The position numbers and the translations under genes were made by a program. From the NCBI RefSeq assembly GCF_900096755.1, contig NZ_LT615227.1:646457-710456 (forward strand): a stretch of 64,000 nucleotides of DNA, in the 5' to 3' direction. This document shows, piece after piece, positions 37,593-49,800 of the stretch. The notes beneath the pieces are model-generated. The model ran no database searches and was not told the origin of the DNA. It saw only the letters and a program-made list of their open reading frames with translations. The first letter of the stretch is position 1; every line of letters starts with the position of its first letter. The stretch comes from Polynucleobacter necessarius. Lineage in GTDB: Bacteria; Pseudomonadota; Gammaproteobacteria; Burkholderiales; Burkholderiaceae.

Positions 37593-37666
37593 GCGGGATT
37601 AGTTTAATGGTAAAACAGCAGATTTCCAATCTTCGGTCAAGAGTTCGATTCTCTTATCCCGCTCCA
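37593..37666 (+). tRNA. tRNA-Gly (anticodon TCC)
   Basis: This is a 74-nt cloverleaf, GCGGGAT with ATCCCGC, with encoded CCA; the anticodon loop TTTCCAA gives TCC. Confidence 0.95.
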
Positions 37667-37687
37667 GAATTTGTTGCATTAGATTAC

Positions 37688-37762
<75 letters not shown>

Positions 37763-37825
37763 TGTTTGGTTTTATTAATTGTGTATTTCGTGTTTGGTTT
37801 AAGAGTTAACTAAAGGCAGGCAAAA

Positions 37826-39016
37826 ATGGCAAAAGAAAAATTCGAGCGGACAAAACCGCACGTAAACGTAGGCACCATCGGTCACGTTGACCACGGTAAA
37901 ACCACATTGACAGCAGCAATCGCAACTGTGCTTTCTAAAGCATTCGGTGGCGAAGCTAAAGCATACGATCAGATCGATGCTGCTCCTGAAGAAAAAGCAC
38001 GTGGTATTACGATTAATACAGCACACGTTGAGTACGAGACAGCGAACCGTCACTATGCTCACGTTGATTGCCCAGGACATGCTGACTACGTTAAGAACAT
38101 GATTACTGGTGCTGCTCAGATGGACGGCGCAATTTTAGTTTGCTCTGCTGCTGACGGCCCAATGCCACAAACTCGTGAGCACATCCTCTTGGCACGCCAA
38201 GTTGGTGTTCCTTACATCGTAGTTTTCTTGAACAAGTGCGACATGGTTGATGACGCTGAATTGCTCGAGTTAGTTGAAATGGAAGTTCGTGAGCTTCTAT
38301 CTAAGTACAACTTCCCTGGCGATGACACACCAATCATCCAAGGTTCTGCTAAGTTAGCCCTTGAAGGCGACGAAGGCAAATTGGGTAAAGAAGCCATCAT
38401 GAAATTGGCTGAAGCACTCGACACATACATCCCAACTCCAGAGCGTGCTGTTGACGGCGCGTTCTTGATGCCAGTAGAAGACGTGTTCTCTATCTCCGGT
38501 CGCGGTACTGTTGTAACAGGCCGTATCGAGCGCGGTATCGTTAAAGTTGGTGAAGAGATCGAAATCATCGGTATCAAACCAACACTCAAGACAACCTGTA
38601 CTGGTGTTGAAATGTTCCGCAAATTGCTCGACCAAGGTCAAGCAGGCGATAACGTTGGTATCTTGTTACGCGGTACAAAACGTGAAGAAGTTGAGCGCGG
38701 CCAAGTATTGGCTAAGCCAGGTTCAATCACCCCACATACTCACTTTACAGCCGAGGTTTACATCTTGGGTAAAGATGAAGGTGGTCGTCATACTCCATTC
38801 TTTAACAACTATCGTCCACAGTTCTACTTCCGCACTACGGACGTAACTGGTTCAATCGAGTTGCCAAAAGACAAAGAAATGGTAATGCCTGGTGATAACG
38901 TAACTATTACCGTAAAACTCATCGCTCCTATCGCGATGGAAGAAGGTTTACGTTTTGCGATCCGTGAAGGTGGCCGCACTGTTGGCGCCGGCGTGGTTGC
39001 AAAGATTTTGGCTTAA
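37826..39016 (+). CDS. tuf: Elongation factor Tu, copy 1
   Basis: This GTPase delivers aminoacyl-tRNA to the ribosomal A site. It has 396 residues. The GTPase motifs are GHVDHGKTT (residues 19-27), [16 protein letters not shown] and the switch [12 protein letters not shown]. It is intact and lies behind tRNA-Thr as in tufB of E. coli. The protein is identical to the copy at 54502, and translations of the other reading frames are also identical, so the two genes match at the DNA level over the whole coding region. Confidence 0.98.
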   Translation: MAKEKFERTKPHVNVGTIGHVDHGKTTLTAAIATVLSKAFGGEAKAYDQIDAAPEEKARGITINTAHVEYETANRHYAHVDCPGHADYVKNMITGAAQMDGAILVCSAADGPMPQTREHILLARQVGVPYIVVFLNKCDMVDDAELLELVEMEVRELLSKYNFPGDDTPIIQGSAKLALEGDEGKLGKEAIMKLAEALDTYIPTPERAVDGAFLMPVEDVFSISGRGTVVTGRIERGIVKVGEEIEIIGIKPTLKTTCTGVEMFRKLLDQGQAGDNVGILLRGTKREEVERGQVLAKPGSITPHTHFTAEVYILGKDEGGRHTPFFNNYRPQFYFRTTDVTGSIELPKDKEMVMPGDNVTITVKLIAPIAMEEGLRFAIREGGRTVGAGVVAKILA

Positions 39017-39029
39017 TTCGTTTTTATAA

Positions 39030-39105
39030 AGGGGTGTAGCTCAATTGGCAGAGCGTTGGTCTCCAAAACCAAAGGTTGGGGGTTCGATGCCCTCCGCCCC
39101 TGCCA
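39030..39105 (+). tRNA. tRNA-Trp (anticodon CCA)
   Basis: This is a 76-nt cloverleaf, AGGGGTG with CGCCCCT, with encoded CCA; the anticodon loop CTCCAAA gives CCA. It lies between tuf and secE, a placement common in proteobacteria. Confidence 0.96.
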
Positions 39106-39125
39106 CAAATTGAACTGAAAGCAAA

Positions 39126-39503
39126 ATGTCTCAACAAACAGTAAGTCACTCTAAAGAAAAGAGCAGCTGGGTCTCCGGACTCGCTGCTTTAATTGTCGTT
39201 GCAGCGCTAGTCCTGTACTACACGCTGATCGATCAATCTTTGCTAGTGCGCTTAGGGGTTTTGTTTGGTGGCATTGCGGCTGCGGTTTTAATTGTGGCGA
39301 TTTCGCCGGATGGGCGTCGTTTTATCGCCTATGCAAAAGATTCTTGGTATGAAGTAAAAAAGGTTGTTTGGCCGACTCGCAAAGAGACGACTCAAATGAC
39401 TCTAGTCGTATTTGGCTTTGTTCTGATCATGTCCCTGTTTTTATGGTTCGCAGACAAATTAATTGAATGGCTAGTTTTTTCAGTCTTTTTAGGCTGGAAG
39501 TGA
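39126..39503 (+). CDS. secE: Preprotein translocase subunit SecE
   Basis: This is a small essential subunit of the SecYEG channel. Its 125 residues include two N-terminal hydrophobic segments and a third after the conserved amphipathic YEVKKVVWPTRKETTQMT, the SecE signature. nusG follows 9 bp downstream, the usual secE-nusG pair. Confidence 0.95.
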   Translation: MSQQTVSHSKEKSSWVSGLAALIVVAALVLYYTLIDQSLLVRLGVLFGGIAAAVLIVAISPDGRRFIAYAKDSWYEVKKVVWPTRKETTQMTLVVFGFVLIMSLFLWFADKLIEWLVFSVFLGWK

Positions 39504-39512
39504 GTAAGAAAA

Positions 39513-40085
39513 ATGACTGATTCTGAATTGGCCGTAAATCCACAAGCTACTGGCAATATGCGCTGGTACGTAATCCATGCTTATTCCGGAATGGAAAAAA
39601 GCGTGAAAAAAGGCCTTGAAGAGCGTATTGCACGTTCTGGCATGCCTGAAAAATTTGGCCGTATTTTGGTTCCTTCCGAAGAGGTTGTGGAGATCAAATC
39701 CGGTACCAAATCAGTTTCTGAGCGTCGTTTCTTCCCGGGATATGTCCTGGTCGAGATGGAGATGACCGACGAGAGCTGGCATTTGGTGAAAAACACGCCA
39801 AAAGTGACCGGTTTCGTAGGCGGCGTTCGTAACCGCCCAAGCCCTATTTCTACAGCTGAAGTAGCCAAAATCATGGATCAAATGCAGGCTGGGGTGGATA
39901 AGCCTAAGCCCAAGACCCTATTTGAAGTTGGTGAGATCGTGCGAGTTAAAGAAGGCCCATTTGTTGATTTCAACGGAAATATCGAAGAAGTCAATTATGA
40001 GAAGTCAAGATTACGCGTTTCTGTTACAATTTTTGGCCGCGGTACCCCAGTTGAGCTGGAGTTCGGCCAAGTAGAAAAGATGTAA
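39513..40085 (+). CDS. nusG: Transcription antitermination factor NusG
   Basis: This links RNA polymerase to Rho or to the ribosome. It has 190 residues. The N-terminal NGN domain includes [20 protein letters not shown] and [11 protein letters not shown]. The C-terminal KOW domain is [30 protein letters not shown]. The final FGQVEKM fits the family. A stem-loop follows before rplK. Confidence 0.96.
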   Translation: MTDSELAVNPQATGNMRWYVIHAYSGMEKSVKKGLEERIARSGMPEKFGRILVPSEEVVEIKSGTKSVSERRFFPGYVLVEMEMTDESWHLVKNTPKVTGFVGGVRNRPSPISTAEVAKIMDQMQAGVDKPKPKTLFEVGEIVRVKEGPFVDFNGNIEEVNYEKSRLRVSVTIFGRGTPVELEFGQVEKM

Positions 40086-40107
40086 AAACAAGGACTTAGT
40101 CCTGTTT
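40086..40107 (+). terminator. Hairpin after nusG
   Basis: AAAACAAGGA and TCCTGTTTT form a stem with one bulged A and a short loop, with the T tract inside the stem. It could partly terminate secE-nusG or attenuate into rplK. The remainder of the gap to 40243 is an rplK leader where feedback by L1 would be expected. Confidence 0.5.
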
Positions 40108-40243
40108 TGCAGTGCAAAAGTTTGTAGTTTTAAGTGGTTAGCAATAAAACCGAGGAGCGGAGCTAGAAAGCCAAAAACTAGCGAAGCGTTTACTCAACGG
40201 CGGTCTTTCCTTATGAGGTTAGGCGCGCTTTAAGGAGCAATAC

Positions 40244-40675
40244 ATGGCAAAGAAGATTATTGGGTTTATTAAGCTGCAGATCCCTGCAGGTAAAGCAAAT
40301 CCATCACCACCCGTAGGTCCAGCATTGGGTCAACGCGGTCTTAACATTATGGAATTCTGTAAGGCGTTTAATGCTCAAACTCAGAGCATGGAACCTGGCC
40401 TGCCAATTCCAGTCGTGATTACAGCGTTCGCTGATAAGAGCTTCACATTCATCATGAAGACTCCTCCAGCAACCATCATGATCAAGAAGGCTGCAAAGAT
40501 CGAAAAAGGTTCGCCACGTCCTCATACCGATAAGGTAGGAAAAATTACACGTGCTCAAGCGGAAGAAATCGCTAAAGCAAAAATGCCAGATTTGACAGCG
40601 GCCGATATGGATGCAGCTGTTCGCACAATCGCTGGTAGCGCCCGTTCCATGGGCATCACTGTGGAAGGTCTCTAA
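40244..40675 (+). CDS. rplK: 50S ribosomal protein L11
   Basis: This binds the GTPase-associated region of 23S rRNA and takes part in factor binding and the stringent response. Its 143 residues begin [31 protein letters not shown], the standard L11 start. It is coupled closely to rplA, 2 bp apart. Confidence 0.97.
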   Translation: MAKKIIGFIKLQIPAGKANPSPPVGPALGQRGLNIMEFCKAFNAQTQSMEPGLPIPVVITAFADKSFTFIMKTPPATIMIKKAAKIEKGSPRPHTDKVGKITRAQAEEIAKAKMPDLTAADMDAAVRTIAGSARSMGITVEGL

Positions 40676-40677
40676 TC

Positions 40678-41379
40678 ATGACTAAATTATCTAAACGCGT
40701 AAAAGCAATTCAATCTAAAGTTGATCGCAACAAGTTCTATTCATTAGACGACGCATTGAACCTCGTTAAAGAGTGTGCAACTGCTAAGTTTGATGAGTCT
40801 ATCGACGTTGCTGTTCAGTTGGGTATTGATGCTAAGAAATCTGACCAAGTTGTGCGTGGCGCCGTAGTGCTCCCAGCTGGTACAGGTAAGCATGTTCGTG
40901 TAGCAGTTTTTGCACAAGGCGAGAAGGCTGAACAAGCTAAAGCTGCTGGTGCAGAAATCGTTGGCATGGAAGATCTTGCTGAACAAATTAAAGGCGGCAA
41001 AATTGATTTCGACATTTTGATCGCATCTCCAGACACAATGAAAATTGTTGGTACTTTAGGTCAAGTATTGGGCCCACGTGGTTTGATGCCGAATCCAAAA
41101 GTTGGAACAGTGACTCCTGACGTTGCTACTGCTGTTAAGAATGCAAAAGCTGGTCAAGTTCAGTTCCGCGTGGACAAAGCTGGTATCGTGCACGCAAGCA
41201 TTGGCCGTCGTTCATTCGAAGCAACTGCATTGAAATCTAACTTGCTCGCATTGCTCGAGGCTTTGAATAAAGCGCAGCCACCTGCATCAAAGGGTATTTA
41301 TTTAAAGAAGGTTGCCGTAAGCAGCACCATGGGTGCAGGCGTACGCGTAGATCAGGCATCGTTACAGGCTGCAGCTTAA
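40678..41379 (+). CDS. rplA: 50S ribosomal protein L1
   Basis: This forms the L1 stalk at the E site and often represses its own operon. Its 233 residues include [12 protein letters not shown] and [16 protein letters not shown], the family signature. It ends at 41379, followed by the L10 leader. Confidence 0.97.
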   Translation: MTKLSKRVKAIQSKVDRNKFYSLDDALNLVKECATAKFDESIDVAVQLGIDAKKSDQVVRGAVVLPAGTGKHVRVAVFAQGEKAEQAKAAGAEIVGMEDLAEQIKGGKIDFDILIASPDTMKIVGTLGQVLGPRGLMPNPKVGTVTPDVATAVKNAKAGQVQFRVDKAGIVHASIGRRSFEATALKSNLLALLEALNKAQPPASKGIYLKKVAVSSTMGAGVRVDQASLQAAA

Positions 41380-41615
41380 TTAGCTTGTAATAAAAAAGAA
41401 CTTTGGGTCGACTCCCACTCTTGTAGTGAGAGTCGAACATCAAAGACCGTTGGTGAATTAGTTGCTAATACAGAGTTAATTCTTAATCGTTACGAAAGTA
41501 ATAGCCAGCGCAGATGGCGACCCTGAAAAGATTTTCACAAGAACTTTGTGAACAAATGATCAGACGCTGGTGTGTAACCCCAACTGGAAACAGTTGGTTT
41601 TTATGGAGTTAAACC
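41380..41615 (+). promoter_or_regulatory. rplJL leader region
   Basis: This 236-bp non-coding leader has several hairpins. CGACTCCCACT with AGTGAGAGTCG (about 41409-41435) is a terminator- or attenuator-like stem. CCAACTGG with CAGTTGG sits just before the rplJ start. The position corresponds to the leader where L10-(L12)4 represses translation in other bacteria. Confidence 0.5.
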
Positions 41616-42176
41616 GTGCCTTTGAATGTACAAGACAAAAAAGCGATTGTTGCTGATGTCGGCGCTCAATTGGCTGGAGCCCAAACTGTCGTGCTCGCTG
41701 AATACCGTGGTATTCCAGTAGAGCAGTTGACAAAGCTACGTGCTAGCGCACGCGATCAAGGTGTATATCTTCGCGTTTTGAAGAACACATTGGCACGCCG
41801 TGCTGCACAAGGCACTCAGTTTGAGCCTCTTGCTGATTCGATGGTTGGCCCCTTGATTTACGGCATCTCTGCTGATCCGATTGCTTCGGCAAAAGTATTG
41901 CAGGGCTTTGCTAAGACTCAAGATTTGCTAGTCATTAAAGCCGGCTTATATAACGGCAAGTTGTTAGACGTTGCAGGCGTAAAAGCCCTCGCAACAATTC
42001 CAAGCCGCGACGAGTTGTTATCTCAGTTGTTAGGTGTGATGTTGGCACCTGTCTCTGCGATGGCTCGCGTATTGGGCGCAGTAGCAGCACAAAAGGCAGC
42101 TGGAGCACCCGCTCCCGCAGCAGCCGCAGCCCCAGAAGCTGGAACAGAAGCAAACGAAACCCCTGCCGCTGAATAA
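41616..42176 (+). CDS. rplJ: 50S ribosomal protein L10
   Basis: This is the base of the L7/L12 stalk. It has 186 residues. [41 protein letters not shown] is typical of the N-terminus. The C-terminal helix is followed by an alanine/proline-rich tail of about 25 residues. The start is GTG 41616 with TGGAG upstream. Confidence 0.96.
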   Translation: MPLNVQDKKAIVADVGAQLAGAQTVVLAEYRGIPVEQLTKLRASARDQGVYLRVLKNTLARRAAQGTQFEPLADSMVGPLIYGISADPIASAKVLQGFAKTQDLLVIKAGLYNGKLLDVAGVKALATIPSRDELLSQLLGVMLAPVSAMARVLGAVAAQKAAGAPAPAAAAAPEAGTEANETPAAE

Positions 42177-42212
42177 GCGACAGATTAACTATTTAAGTAT
42201 TAGGAGCTAAAA

Positions 42213-42590
42213 ATGGCGATTACTAAAGAAGAAATCATTGAAGCAGTAGGTAGCATGTCCGTTATGGATTTGAACGACTTGGTTAAAGCGTTCGAAGAGA
42301 AGTTTGGTGTTTCAGCTGCAGCTATGGCTGTTGTTGGTCCTGCAGGCGGTGGCGCTGCAGCTGGTGGTGGCGAAGAGCAAACAGAATTTACTGTTAACTT
42401 GCTCGAAGCTGGCGCAAACAAGGTTTCAGTAATTAAGGCAGTTCGCGAAATTACTGGTCTTGGCTTGAAAGAAGCTAAGGACTTGGTTGACGGTGCACCG
42501 AAGCCAATCAAAGAAGGCGTTGACAAGAAAACTGCTGAAGAAGCTAAGAAGAAGCTTGAAGAAGCTGGCGCTAAAGCAGAACTCAAGTAA
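42213..42590 (+). CDS. rplL: 50S ribosomal protein L7/L12
   Basis: This is the multicopy stalk protein that recruits translational GTPases. It has 125 residues: an N-terminal dimerisation helix pair, a flexible alanine/glycine hinge ([12 protein letters not shown]), then the C-terminal domain with [23 protein letters not shown]. The ATG has TAGGAG upstream. Confidence 0.97.
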   Translation: MAITKEEIIEAVGSMSVMDLNDLVKAFEEKFGVSAAAMAVVGPAGGGAAAGGGEEQTEFTVNLLEAGANKVSVIKAVREITGLGLKEAKDLVDGAPKPIKEGVDKKTAEEAKKKLEEAGAKAELK

Positions 42591-42769
42591 TACAGCACAA
42601 TGCTGGCGCCTCTCACAAAGGGGCGTTAGCCATGTTGGGTTTGCCTTCTGATACGACTGCAGAATGCAAGTTTGGTCGGACACTAGATCGATCGGTTTAG
42701 TGTTGTCCGCCAGTGATTGGTAGTGGCCAATCGCCAAATCTTTGTACAGTCGCTGAATTCGGAGATGAA

Positions 42770-45700
42770 ATGAACTATAGCTTCACCGAACGCAAGCGAG
42801 TCCGTAAAAGCTTTGCTAAGCGAGTAAACAACCACCAGGTTCCGTACCTGATCGCAACACAGCTGGAATCCTACGCTAAATTTTTACAGGCTGATAAGCC
42901 AGCAATGTCTCGTCTTACTGAGGGACTTCAAGCTGCCTTTACATCAGCGTTCCCAATTGTGTCTAACAACGGCTATGCACGTATGGAATACGTGTCTTAC
43001 CAGTTATCACAGCCACCATTTGACGTTAAGGAATGTCAGCAACGTGGTTACACATACCACTCTGCCTTACGCGCAAAAGTTCGCTTGGTTATTTATGATC
43101 GCGAAGCGCCTACTAAGGTTAAAGAGGTAAAAGAGAGCGAAGTCTACATGGGTGAAATTCCACTCATGACAGAAAATGGTTCTTTTGTGATCAACGGTAC
43201 TGAGCGCGTGATCGTTTCTCAGTTGCACCGTTCCCCAGGCGTGTTCTTCGAGCACGATAAGGGCAAGACACATAGCTCAGGTAAGTTGCTGTTCTCAGCA
43301 CGCATCATTCCTTACCGTGGTTCATGGCTCGATTTTGAGTTTGATCCAAAAGATATTCTCTATTTCCGCGTTGACCGTCGTCGTAAGATGCCTGTCACCA
43401 TTTTGCTCAAAGCAATTGGTTTAAACAACGAACAAATTCTTGCGAACTTCTTCAACTTTGACCATTTCTCATTGACTGCTAATGGCGGCTCAATGGAATT
43501 TGTGCCAGAGCGTTTGCGTGGTCAGTTGGCTAGCTTTGATGTGCTCGACAAGAATGGCGTTGTAGTCATTCAAAAAGACAAGCGTATCAATGCAAAGCAT
43601 ATTCGCGAACTCGAAGCTGCAAAAACAATCGCTGTACCAGACGACTATTTAATTGGTCGCGTAGTTGCACGCAATATTGTTGACCCAGACTCTGGTGAAA
43701 TCTTGGCGTACGCTAATGATGAAATCACTGAAGAGTTGTTGGCAACATCGCGCGATGCAGGTATCAAGCAATTAGAAACCATCTACACCAACGATTTGGA
43801 TTCTGGTGCGTACATTTCTCAGGTATTGCGTACTGACGAAACTGCGGATCAAATGGCTGCTCGTATCACCATCTACCGCATGATGCGTCCTGGTGAGCCT
43901 CCAACAGAGGATGCTGTTGAGGCCTTGTTCCAGCGCTTGTTCTACAGTGAAGATACTTACGATTTGTCACGTGTTGGCCGTATGAAGGTCAACAGCCGTT
44001 TGAACCGTCCAGAAATGGAAGGTCCAATGGTACTGTCAAACGAAGATATTCTCGACACCATTAAATCCCTCGTAGATTTGCGTAACGGCAAAGGCGAAGT
44101 GGACGATATCGATCACTTAGGTAATCGTCGTGTACGTTGCGTTGGCGAATTGGCTGAAAACCAATTCCGCGCTGGTTTGTCACGTGTTGAGCGTGCGGTT
44201 AAAGAACGTCTCGGCCAAGCCGAAACAGAAAACCTCATGCCGCATGATTTGATTAACAGCAAGCCAATCTCTTCTGCTATTCGTGAGTTCTTCGGTTCTT
44301 CACAGTTGTCCCAGTTTATGGACCAAACCAACCCACTTTCAGAGATCACGCACAAGCGTCGTATTTCTGCGTTGGGACCTGGTGGTTTGACACGCGAGCG
44401 CGCAGGCTTCGAAGTGCGCGACGTGCATCCAACCCACTACGGACGTGTTTGCCCAATCGAAACTCCGGAGGGACCAAACATTGGTTTGATCAACTCACTC
44501 GCGTTATTTGCGCGCCTGAATGAGCATGGCTTCCTTGAGACTCCATACCGTAAGGTTTCCAATAGCAAGGTAAGCGATGAAGTGGTTTACCTCTCTGCGA
44601 TTGAAGAGGCCAAGTATGTGATTGCTCAGGCAAACGCAACGATCGACAAGAGCGGTAAGTTGGCTGATGAATTGGTTTCGGCGCGTCAAGCTGGTGAGAC
44701 CATGATGGTTGGCCCAGAGCGCATCGATTTCATCGACGTTGCTCCTAGCCAGATCGTTTCTGCTGCTGCTTCACTCGTTCCATTCTTAGAGCACGATGAT
44801 GCGAACCGTGCGTTGATGGGTGCGAACATGCAGCGTCAAGCGGTTCCTTGCTTGCGTCCAGATAAGCCATTAGTTGGCACAGGTTTAGAGCGCATTGTTG
44901 CGGTTGACTCCGGCACTGTTGTATTAGCAACGCGTGGCGGTAACGTTGATTACGTTGATGCGAATCGTATTGTGATTCGTGTGAACGATGATGAAACTGC
45001 AGCTGGTGAAGTTGGTGTGGATATTTATAACCTCATCAAATACACTCGTTCAAACCAAAACACCAACATTAACCAACGTCCAATCGTTAAGGTTGGCGAT
45101 CGTGTAGCCCGTGGCGACGTAGTTGCTGACGGCGCATCTACCGATTTGGGTGAATTGGCATTGGGTCAAAATATGACTGTGGCATTTATGCCATGGAACG
45201 GTTACAACTTCGAAGATTCAATCTTGATCTCTGAGAAAGTTGTTGCTGATGATCGCTACACCTCTATTCATATTGAAGAGTTGTCAGTGGTTGCTCGTGA
45301 CACCAAGCTAGGTTCAGAAGAAATTACACGCGATATCTCCAACTTGGCTGAGTCACAACTCTCCCGCTTGGATGAAAGCGGTATTGTTTATATCGGTGCT
45401 GAAGTAGAAGCTGGCGACGTATTGGTTGGTAAGGTAACTCCAAAGGGCGAGACTACTCTCACCCCGGAAGAGAAGCTCCTCCGTGCGATCTTCGGTGAAA
45501 AAGCATCTGATGTTAAAGATACTTCTTTGCGCGTTCCATCGGGAATGATCGGTACTGTTATTGATGTTCAGGTCTTCACCCGTGAAGGCATTGAGCGCGA
45601 TGCACGTGCGCAGTCAATTATTCAAGAAGAATTGCAACGCTATTGTTTGGACTTGAACGACCAGTTGCGTATTGTTGAGGGCGATGCCTTCATGCGTTTA

Positions 45701-46864
45701 GAAAAGATGTTGATTGGCAAAGTTGCCAACAGCGGTCCTAGGAAATTAGCTAAAGGCACCAAGATCGACAAGGAATACCTTGCTGATTTGGATAAATACC
45801 ATTGGTTCGATATTCGTCCGGCAGATGACGAAGTTGCCTCACAAGTTGAAGCAATCAAATCTTCTATCGAAGCGAAGCGTAAACAGTTTGACGAAGCTTT
45901 TGAAGAAAAGCGCACCAAGCTTACCCAAGGCGATGATTTGCAGCCTGGCGTAACGAAGATGGTTAAGGTGTACTTGGCTGTTAAGCGTCGTTTACAGCCT
46001 GGTGACAAGATGGCTGGTCGTCACGGTAACAAAGGTGTGGTTTCTAAAATCGCTCCTGCGGAAGATATGCCATTCATGGCCGACGGACGTCCCGTAGATA
46101 TCGTCTTGAACCCATTAGGTGTACCTTCCCGTATGAACGTTGGTCAGATCTTGGAAACCCACTTAGGTTGGGCCGCTCAAGGTATCGGTAAGCGTATCGA
46201 TGAAATGGTTCGTCAACAAGTCAAGCAAGCTGAACTGCGTAAGTTCTTCAAGCAGCTTTACAACGAAATTGGTCGTCAAGAAGACGTCGACAATTTCACT
46301 GATGAGCAAATCAATGTGTTGGCTGAGAATCTCCGCCAAGGCTTGCCATTTGCAACGCCAGTGTTTGACGGTGCTACTGAGGCTGAAATCGGTCGCATGC
46401 TCGAGTTGGCATACCCAGAAGATGTTGCTGCATCCTTGCAGATGACACCTTCACGCCAGCAAATAGTTCTGTTTGATGGTCGTACTGGCGATAAGTTCGA
46501 GCGTCCTGTAACCGTTGGCGTAATGCACGTCTTGAAACTCCACCACTTGGTTGATGACAAGATGCATGCTCGTTCAACTGGACCTTACTCTTTAGTAACG
46601 CAACAGCCATTGGGCGGTAAAGCTCAGTTCGGTGGTCAGCGCTTTGGTGAGATGGAAGTCTGGGCCCTCGAAGCATACGGTGCTTCATATGTCTTGCAGG
46701 AAATGCTGACAGTGAAGTCCGATGACGTCGCAGGCCGTACCAAGGTTTACAAAAACATCGTCAAGGGCGAGCACACGATTGATGCTGGCATGCCCGAATC
46801 CTTCAACGTGCTGGTAAAAGAAATCCGTTCGTTGGGTATTGACATTGACATGGAGCGCAACTGA
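42770..46864 (+). CDS. rpoB: RNA polymerase beta subunit
   Basis: This is the second largest subunit of RNA polymerase, 1,364 residues from ATG 42770 ([15 protein letters not shown]) with CGGAG upstream; the frame is open further upstream but the family start is here. The rifampicin-site region [35 protein letters not shown] is intact and looks drug-sensitive. [13 protein letters not shown] near the catalytic centre is present. rpoC begins 1 bp after the stop. Confidence 0.98.
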   Translation: MNYSFTERKRVRKSFAKRVNNHQVPYLIATQLESYAKFLQADKPAMSRLTEGLQAAFTSAFPIVSNNGYARMEYVSYQLSQPPFDVKECQQRGYTYHSALRAKVRLVIYDREAPTKVKEVKESEVYMGEIPLMTENGSFVINGTERVIVSQLHRSPGVFFEHDKGKTHSSGKLLFSARIIPYRGSWLDFEFDPKDILYFRVDRRRKMPVTILLKAIGLNNEQILANFFNFDHFSLTANGGSMEFVPERLRGQLASFDVLDKNGVVVIQKDKRINAKHIRELEAAKTIAVPDDYLIGRVVARNIVDPDSGEILAYANDEITEELLATSRDAGIKQLETIYTNDLDSGAYISQVLRTDETADQMAARITIYRMMRPGEPPTEDAVEALFQRLFYSEDTYDLSRVGRMKVNSRLNRPEMEGPMVLSNEDILDTIKSLVDLRNGKGEVDDIDHLGNRRVRCVGELAENQFRAGLSRVERAVKERLGQAETENLMPHDLINSKPISSAIREFFGSSQLSQFMDQTNPLSEITHKRRISALGPGGLTRERAGFEVRDVHPTHYGRVCPIETPEGPNIGLINSLALFARLNEHGFLETPYRKVSNSKVSDEVVYLSAIEEAKYVIAQANATIDKSGKLADELVSARQAGETMMVGPERIDFIDVAPSQIVSAAASLVPFLEHDDANRALMGANMQRQAVPCLRPDKPLVGTGLERIVAVDSGTVVLATRGGNVDYVDANRIVIRVNDDETAAGEVGVDIYNLIKYTRSNQNTNINQRPIVKVGDRVARGDVVADGASTDLGELALGQNMTVAFMPWNGYNFEDSILISEKVVADDRYTSIHIEELSVVARDTKLGSEEITRDISNLAESQLSRLDESGIVYIGAEVEAGDVLVGKVTPKGETTLTPEEKLLRAIFGEKASDVKDTSLRVPSGMIGTVIDVQVFTREGIERDARAQSIIQEELQRYCLDLNDQLRIVEGDAFMRLEKMLIGKVANSGPRKLAKGTKIDKEYLADLDKYHWFDIRPADDEVASQVEAIKSSIEAKRKQFDEAFEEKRTKLTQGDDLQPGVTKMVKVYLAVKRRLQPGDKMAGRHGNKGVVSKIAPAEDMPFMADGRPVDIVLNPLGVPSRMNVGQILETHLGWAAQGIGKRIDEMVRQQVKQAELRKFFKQLYNEIGRQEDVDNFTDEQINVLAENLRQGLPFATPVFDGATEAEIGRMLELAYPEDVAASLQMTPSRQQIVLFDGRTGDKFERPVTVGVMHVLKLHHLVDDKMHARSTGPYSLVTQQPLGGKAQFGGQRFGEMEVWALEAYGASYVLQEMLTVKSDDVAGRTKVYKNIVKGEHTIDAGMPESFNVLVKEIRSLGIDIDMERN

Positions 46865-46865
46865 T

Positions 46866-49800
46866 ATGAAAGCATTGCTCGATTTATTTAAGCAAACGCA
46901 GGGTGATGAGCAGTTTGATGTCATCAAGATTGGACTCGCATCTCCTGAGAAAATTCGCTCATGGTCTTTTGGTGAAGTACGCAAACCAGAAACTATCAAC
47001 TACCGGACTTTTAAGCCCGAGCGTGATGGTTTGTTCTGCGCCAAGATTTTTGGACCAACCAAAGACTACGAGTGCTTATGCGGCAAGTACAAGCGCTTAA
47101 AGTTCCGTGGCGTTATCTGCGAGAAGTGCGGTGTTGAAGTAACTCTCGCTAAGGTACGTCGTGAGCGCATGGGCCACATTGAGTTGGCAGCCCCTGTAGC
47201 GCACATCTGGTTCTTGAAGTCCTTGCCATCCCGTTTGGGCATGGTTCTCGATATGACATTGCGTGATATCGAGCGCGTACTCTACTTTGAAGCATATGTA
47301 GTTGTTGATCCTGGCATGACTCCTGAAGGCGCAATGAGGCGTGGTCAGATCATGTCTGAAGATGAATACATTGCTAAGACTGAAGAGTATGGTGACGGTG
47401 CATTTACTGCCATCATGGGCGCGGAAGGTATTCGTGACCTCTTGCGTTCGATTGATATCGATCGTGAAGTAGAGACTATTCGTGCTGATTTAAAGGCCAC
47501 TGGTAGCGATGCCAAGATCAAGAAATACGCTAAGCGCTTAAAAGTGCTCGAGGCGTTCCAGACTTCAGGCATTAAGCCTGACTGGATGATCATGGAAGTG
47601 TTGCCAGTATTGCCACCAGAGTTGCGCCCATTGGTGCCATTGGATGGCGGTCGCTTTGCTACTTCCGATTTGAACGACCTCTACCGTCGTGTGATCAACC
47701 GTAACAACCGCTTGAAGCGTTTGTTAGAGTTGCGCGCACCAGAGATCATCGTTCGTAACGAAAAGCGCATGTTGCAAGAAGCGGTTGACTCATTGCTTGA
47801 CAACGGTCGTCGCGGTAAGGCTATGACTGGCGCTAACAAGCGTCCTCTCAAGTCCTTGGCTGAGATGATTAAAGGTAAGAGCGGTCGTTTCCGTCAAAAC
47901 TTGTTGGGTAAACGCGTTGACTACTCTGGTCGTTCAGTCATCGTGGTTGGTCCTACATTGAAATTGCATCAGTGCGGCTTACCAAAATTGATGGCCTTGG
48001 AATTATTCAAGCCATTCATTTTCAACAAGCTGGAAACTTTAGGAATTGCAACCACTATTAAGGCTGCGAAGAAAGAAGTTGAAAGCCAGACTCCAATCGT
48101 TTGGGACATTCTCGAAGAAGTGATTCGTGAACATCCAATCATGTTGAACCGTGCTCCTACATTGCACCGTCTCGGTATTCAGGCTTTCGAGCCAATGCTG
48201 ATTGAAGGTAAAGCAATCCAATTGCACCCATTAGTCTGCGCGGCATTTAACGCTGACTTTGACGGTGACCAAATGGCGGTTCACGTTCCTTTGTCGCTCG
48301 AAGCGCAAATGGAAGCACGTACATTGATGTTGGCTTCGAACAACGTATTGTTCCCAGCTAACGGCGAGCCATCAATCGATCCTTCACAGGACGTGGTGTT
48401 GGGTCTGTACTACGCTACACGTGACAAGATCAACGGTAAGGGCGAAGGCATGGTTTTCGCCAACATTACTGAAGTAGTGCGTGCATACGAAGCAGGTCAA
48501 GTTGAATTGGCTTCTCGTGTTGCTGTGCGTATTACTGAGTATGAGATTGTGGACAAGAAGGCAGAAGGCGATGCGCGTTTTGCTGAGAAGACCAAGATCT
48601 ATCAAACATCAGTTGGCCGTGCAATCTTGTCTGAGATTTTGCCCAAAGGCATGTCTTTCGAGGAAATTAACAAGCCTTTGAAGAAAAAAGAAATCTCACG
48701 TTTGATCAACACATCATTCCGCAAGTGCGGTTTGCGTGAAACAGTGATTTTTGCTGATCGTCTCTTGCAGTCTGGTTTCCGTTTGGCAACCAATGCTGGT
48801 ATCTCTGTTGCGATCGACGATATGTTGATCGCAACATCCAAAGAACGCATCATTACTGATGCTTCTGCCAAGGTTAAGGAATATGATAAGCAGTTCATGT
48901 CAGGTCTCGTAACCAATCAAGAGCGTTATAACAACGTGGTTGATATTTGGGGTGCCGCAGGTGACCAAGTTGGTAAGGCAATGATGGATGAGTTGTCACA
49001 CGTTGACGTACTCGACCGCAATGGCAAAACTGTGCGTCAAGAATCCTTTAACTCTATCTACATGATGGCGGATTCTGGTGCCCGCGGATCTGCAGCGCAG
49101 ATTCGTCAGTTGGCTGGTATGCGTGGTTTGATGGCTAAGCCTGATGGCTCCATTATTGAGACCCCAATTACTGCGAACTTCCGTGAAGGTTTGAACGTGT
49201 TGCAGTACTTCATCTCAACCCATGGCGCTCGTAAAGGTCTAGCCGATACAGCGTTGAAGACAGCGAACTCTGGTTACTTGACACGTCGTTTATGTGACGT
49301 AACTCAAGATCTCGTGGTGATCGAAGAGGATTGCGGCGCAACTTCTGGCGTAACGATGAAGGCGCTTGTTGAAGGCGGCGAAATTATCGAAGCATTGCGT
49401 GACCGTATTTTGGGTCGTGTATGTATCGGTGACATCGTTCATCCTGACACACAAGAAGTTATTGTTCCTAACGACACATTGCTCGACGAGGATCATGTTG
49501 ATCAAATCGTTGCATTGGGCATCGACGAAGTTAAAGTTCGTACAGTATTGTCTTGCTTAACTCGCTTTGGCTTGTGCGCTAAGTGCTACGGACGTGATCT
49601 AGGACGCGGTGGTTTGGTGAACGTTGGCGAAGCAGTAGGCGTTATCGCTGCTCAGTCTATCGGTGAGCCGGGCACACAGTTGACTATGCGTACCTTCCAC
49701 ATCGGTGGTGCAGCTTCACGTGCATTGGTTGCGAGCAATATTGAAGCCAAATCAAATGGTTCTTTGAAGTTCTCCGGAACGATGCGCGTTGTTAAAAACG